Of a DNA stretch of 7,942 bases, positions 6,555 through 7,942 are shown piece by piece. Source of the stretch: an uncultured Candidatus Melainabacteria bacterium (GTDB taxonomy: Bacteria; Cyanobacteriota; Vampirovibrionia; Gastranaerophilales; Gastranaerophilaceae); NCBI GenBank assembly GCA_934675695.1, contig CAKURN010000058.1:1-7942 (forward strand), written 5' to 3'. Below the pieces are notes generated by a model that saw nothing but the letters and a program-made list of their open reading frames with translations, was not told where the DNA came from and did no database searches. A program made the translations under genes and the position numbers. Positions within the stretch are counted from its first letter, which is position 1, and each line of letters begins with the position of its first letter.

Positions 6555-7021
6555 TATTTCTCCTTTAATCTTTTTAGAATTTGTTTAATTTCTTCTTTTT
6601 CTTCTTGATGGATATCGAGTTTAATGTAATCTTCAAAATATTCTATCGCTGAAGTTTTGTCATTTCTAGCCAAAAACAGCATTCCCAGTTTTTTGTAGGC
6701 AGGTGCGAATTTTTCATTTAGCATTAAAGCTTTTAAATAGCTTCCAATTGCCCTATCTATCTGGTCATCTGCTTGATAGGCTGTTGCAAGCATAAAATAA
6801 ATCAAATGATTGCGAACCCCATCTGCTACTAATTCTAAATTAGAAATTGCAGAAGCGTAATTACCCAACTCCATAAATATTCTGGCTAATTCGTAATTGT
6901 AGTCTATGTTGTCCGGTTCTTCTTCCATAGCTTTTTGCAAAAGCTCTTGAGCGTCATCGTATCTGCAATCTGCAATGAGTTCTCTGATGTAGTCTATTCT
7001 AGATAGTTGTTCATTTTCCAT
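6554..7021 (-). CDS. Tetratricopeptide repeat protein
   Basis: This 155-residue protein consists of four TPR-like helical hairpins and little else: about 5-37 (ending AMEEEPDN), 38-71 (YELARIFMELGNYASAISNLE), 72-105 (LATAYQADDQIDRAIGSYLKAL) and 106-139 (KLGMLFLARNDKTSAIEYFEDY), followed by a charged capping helix (140-155). TPR arrays are protein-interaction scaffolds; nothing here names the partner. There is no signal peptide or membrane segment, so it is probably cytoplasmic. AGGA (7028-7031) is 6 bases before the ATG. It begins 36 bases after maf, in the only gap of the leftward block large enough for an internal regulatory site, and it overlaps the glutaredoxin start by 1 base. Function unknown. 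Confidence 0.85.
   Translation of the reverse strand: MENEQLSRIDYIRELIADCRYDDAQELLQKAMEEEPDNIDYNYELARIFMELGNYASAISNLELVADGVRNHLIYFMLATAYQADDQIDRAIGSYLKALMLNEKFAPAYKKLGMLFLARNDKTSAIEYFEDYIKLDIHQEEKEEIKQILKRLKEK
6560..6566 (-). promoter_or_regulatory. Shine-Dalgarno of the glutaredoxin gene
   Basis: Read on the minus strand this is AAAGGAG, 5 bases before ATG 6554 and inside the last codons of the TPR gene. It is a near-ideal site and suggests independent efficient initiation as well as coupling. Confidence 0.7.
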
Positions 7022-7036
7022 AATTTGTCCTATATT

Positions 7037-7048
7037 TTTGTATACAAA
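7037..7048. promoter_or_regulatory. Perfect 12-bp palindrome upstream of the TPR gene
   Basis: TTTGTATACAAA equals its own reverse complement. It lies between the maf stop and the TPR start, 16 bases before the TPR ATG, where a dimeric regulator could bind. A second, shorter palindrome, TAATATTA, lies at 7050-7057 next to the maf stop. No regulator is identified, and AT-rich DNA yields palindromes by chance. Confidence 0.25.
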
Positions 7049-7053
7049 GTAAT

Positions 7054-7059
7054 ATTATC
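7054..7059 (-). promoter_or_regulatory. Possible -10 element for the TPR-glutaredoxin genes
   Basis: On the minus strand the maf stop region reads TTTTTTATGATAATATTA, containing GATAAT (7059 down to 7054), close to the -10 consensus. The block TTTTTATGATAA resembles TTTTCATGATAA at the GT26 promoter candidate (1302-1313). No -35 is evident. The palindrome at 7037-7048 would sit just downstream, near the transcription start, as an operator might. Confidence 0.25.
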
Positions 7060-7612
7060 ATAAAAAACACTGTAGTTTTTCTTCAAACAATTTCAAAGGA
7101 AAGCCAATCACATTATCCAATTGCCCATTTATTTTTGTATAAAAATCAAACCCTTCATCTTGTATTCCGTAGCTTCCGGCTTTGTCCAGCGGGGAATTTG
7201 TTTTGATGTAATTTTTTATTTCGTCATCAGTTAATTTTCTAAAAGTAACGTTTGTAATATCTGTTGAAGTTATTGATTTTTCTTTTGTTAAAATACAAAT
7301 CGAAGTTGCAACGAAATGGGTTTTTGAAGACAATTTTTTTAAAGTCAAAAATGCATCGTTTTTGTCTTTTGGTTTTCCTAAAATCAAACTATCTAAAACA
7401 ACCACTGTATCAGCAGAAACGATGATAGAATTTTGATTTTTGTTTAAAACATCAAGAGCTTTATTAAATGCACATTTTTCAATTAATTCTTTAGAAAAAA
7501 TTTTTCCGATGATATTTTCTTCATAATTTGATGGTATGATTTTAAAGTCATAACCTGCGTTTTTAAGGATTTCTTTTCTTCTTGGAGAAGCACTTGCTAA
7601 AATAATATTCAT
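7058..7612 (-). CDS. maf: Maf family nucleoside triphosphate pyrophosphatase (YhdE/dTTP-UTP type)
   Basis: This 184-residue cytoplasmic enzyme hydrolyses non-canonical or surplus nucleoside triphosphates to monophosphate and pyrophosphate, and Maf proteins have been linked to septum formation and cell division arrest. Motifs are the N-terminal ASASPRRKEIL (6-16) with phosphate-binding Arg11-Arg12, acidic Glu31/Glu32, VSADTVV (65-71) with Asp68, LGKPKD (78-83), DKAGSYGIQ (143-151) with Gln151, and NVIGFPL (167-173). The DKAGxYGIQ form matches the dTTP/UTP (YhdE) branch rather than the m7GTP (YceF) branch; this subfamily call is from motif memory. The start is fixed because the family motif begins at residue 5. 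No Shine-Dalgarno precedes it; TAAAAT stands six bases upstream. It lies 14 bases after the lytic transglycosylase. Confidence 0.93.
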   Translation of the reverse strand: MNIILASASPRRKEILKNAGYDFKIIPSNYEENIIGKIFSKELIEKCAFNKALDVLNKNQNSIIVSADTVVVLDSLILGKPKDKNDAFLTLKKLSSKTHFVATSICILTKEKSITSTDITNVTFRKLTDDEIKNYIKTNSPLDKAGSYGIQDEGFDFYTKINGQLDNVIGFPLKLFEEKLQCFL

Positions 7613-7618
7613 AAAACA

Positions 7619-7624
7619 ATTTTA
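7619..7624 (-). promoter_or_regulatory. Candidate -10 element giving a leaderless maf transcript
   Basis: On the minus strand TAAAAT (7624 down to 7619) is followed by six bases and then the maf ATG, the same layout as before the GT26 gene. There is no Shine-Dalgarno. No TG extension or -35 is evident, and the site directly follows the upstream stop codon, so readthrough from the transglycosylase gene remains the simpler source of mRNA. Confidence 0.25.
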
Positions 7625-7626
7625 AA

Positions 7627-7942
7627 TTAAATATATTTATTTGAATATACATTCATATAAACCCAGTAAGAAGAAAGGATTTTTTTGATGTAGTTTTTTG
7701 TTTCCAAAAACGGTACATTTTCAATGAACATGTCGATTTCGCCTGTGTCATTGATTCTTGTTTTGAGCCATTTGTTGATATTTCCGGGGCCTGCATTGTA
7801 ACCTAATATTGCAAGAAATTCGTTGCCATTAAAATAATCAACCAAGTAAGTAAAGTATTTTAGCCCTATTTCAATGTTTTTTTCTTCATTCAACAAATCA
7901 TTTCTTGAAATTTGTGATTTTGTAATAAAATCAGCAGTTGAT
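7627..7942 (-). CDS. Soluble lytic murein transglycosylase, C-terminal end (5'-partial)
   Basis: The minus-strand frame stays open to the window edge: 104 residues plus TAA (7629-7627) are visible, beginning STADFITKSQ. A TTG at 7896-7894 might be taken as a start, but 15 residues upstream of it still match the family, so the gene is cut by the window. The visible part is the second half of an SLT (Slt70/MltE-like) domain: STADF, the NIEIGLKYF helix (visible residues 22-30), GYNAGPGNINKW (47-58) with the family's YNAGPG motif, and FIENVPFLETKNYIKKIL (72-89). Such enzymes cleave the MurNAc-GlcNAc bond of peptidoglycan outside the membrane, forming 1,6-anhydro-MurNAc. The catalytic Glu (ES motif) would lie outside the window and cannot be confirmed. 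It heads the leftward gene block as far as can be seen. Confidence 0.9.
   Translation of the reverse strand, partial: STADFITKSQISRNDLLNEEKNIEIGLKYFTYLVDYFNGNEFLAILGYNAGPGNINKWLKTRINDTGEIDMFIENVPFLETKNYIKKILSSYWVYMNVYSNKYI

Noticed and set aside
7058..7612. m7GTP-type (YceF) Maf assignment
   Set aside because: The DKAGSYGIQ and NVIGFPL signatures fit the dTTP/UTP branch better.
7627..7896. Small complete protein of 89 residues starting at TTG 7896
   Set aside because: The same frame is open to the window edge and the 15 residues upstream still match the SLT domain, so it is the tail of a longer gene.
1..7942. CRISPR array, tRNA/rRNA, riboswitch, transposon ends or phage genes
   Set aside because: No regularly spaced repeats, cloverleaf-like segments, transposase or integrase motifs were seen, and intergenic space is too small to hold most of these.

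Overview
The window is a dense, AT-rich bacterial chromosomal segment with eleven protein-coding genes on two converging blocks. I see no RNA genes, insertion sequences or CRISPR array, and no intergenic gap over about 60 bases. Gene content is cell-envelope, division, central carbon and housekeeping. Low GC, the cyanobacteria-like look of FtsX, and a GT2-like membrane protein with a C-terminal cysteine cluster would fit a host-associated member of the Melainabacteria/Vampirovibrionia (Gastranaerophilales-type). This assignment is inference from general impression; other AT-rich anaerobes are not excluded.

Plus strand (1-6230): the 3' part of a membrane protein with a degenerate family-2 glycosyltransferase domain, then a WecG/TagA/CpsF glycosyltransferase (GT26), the N- and C-terminal halves of a split transketolase, FtsE, FtsX and an HDOD/HD-domain signalling protein. 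From the GT26 gene onward every junction is a 3-4 nt gap or an overlap (4-8 nt), so the six genes probably form one transcript. It joins envelope-polymer synthesis, pentose-phosphate sugar interconversion and the division ABC complex.

Minus strand (7942-6291, transcribed leftward): the C-terminal end of a soluble lytic transglycosylase, a Maf nucleotide pyrophosphatase, a four-repeat TPR protein and a CPYC glutaredoxin. The last two overlap by 1 nt. The two blocks converge on a 60-base spacer (6231-6290) with no clear hairpin terminator.

Most interesting points: (1) the first protein has the GT2 fold signature but both aspartates of the DxD motif are replaced and no QxxRW motif is visible, which suggests a non-catalytic glycosyltransferase-like membrane protein ending in a six-cysteine cluster; (2) the two genes lacking a Shine-Dalgarno sequence (GT26 and maf) both have TAAAAT exactly six bases before ATG, as expected for leaderless transcripts; (3) the HDOD protein keeps a full-looking set of HD metal ligands; (4) a perfect 12-bp palindrome lies just upstream of the TPR gene. 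I found no convincing evidence of a wholly new defence or mobile system.
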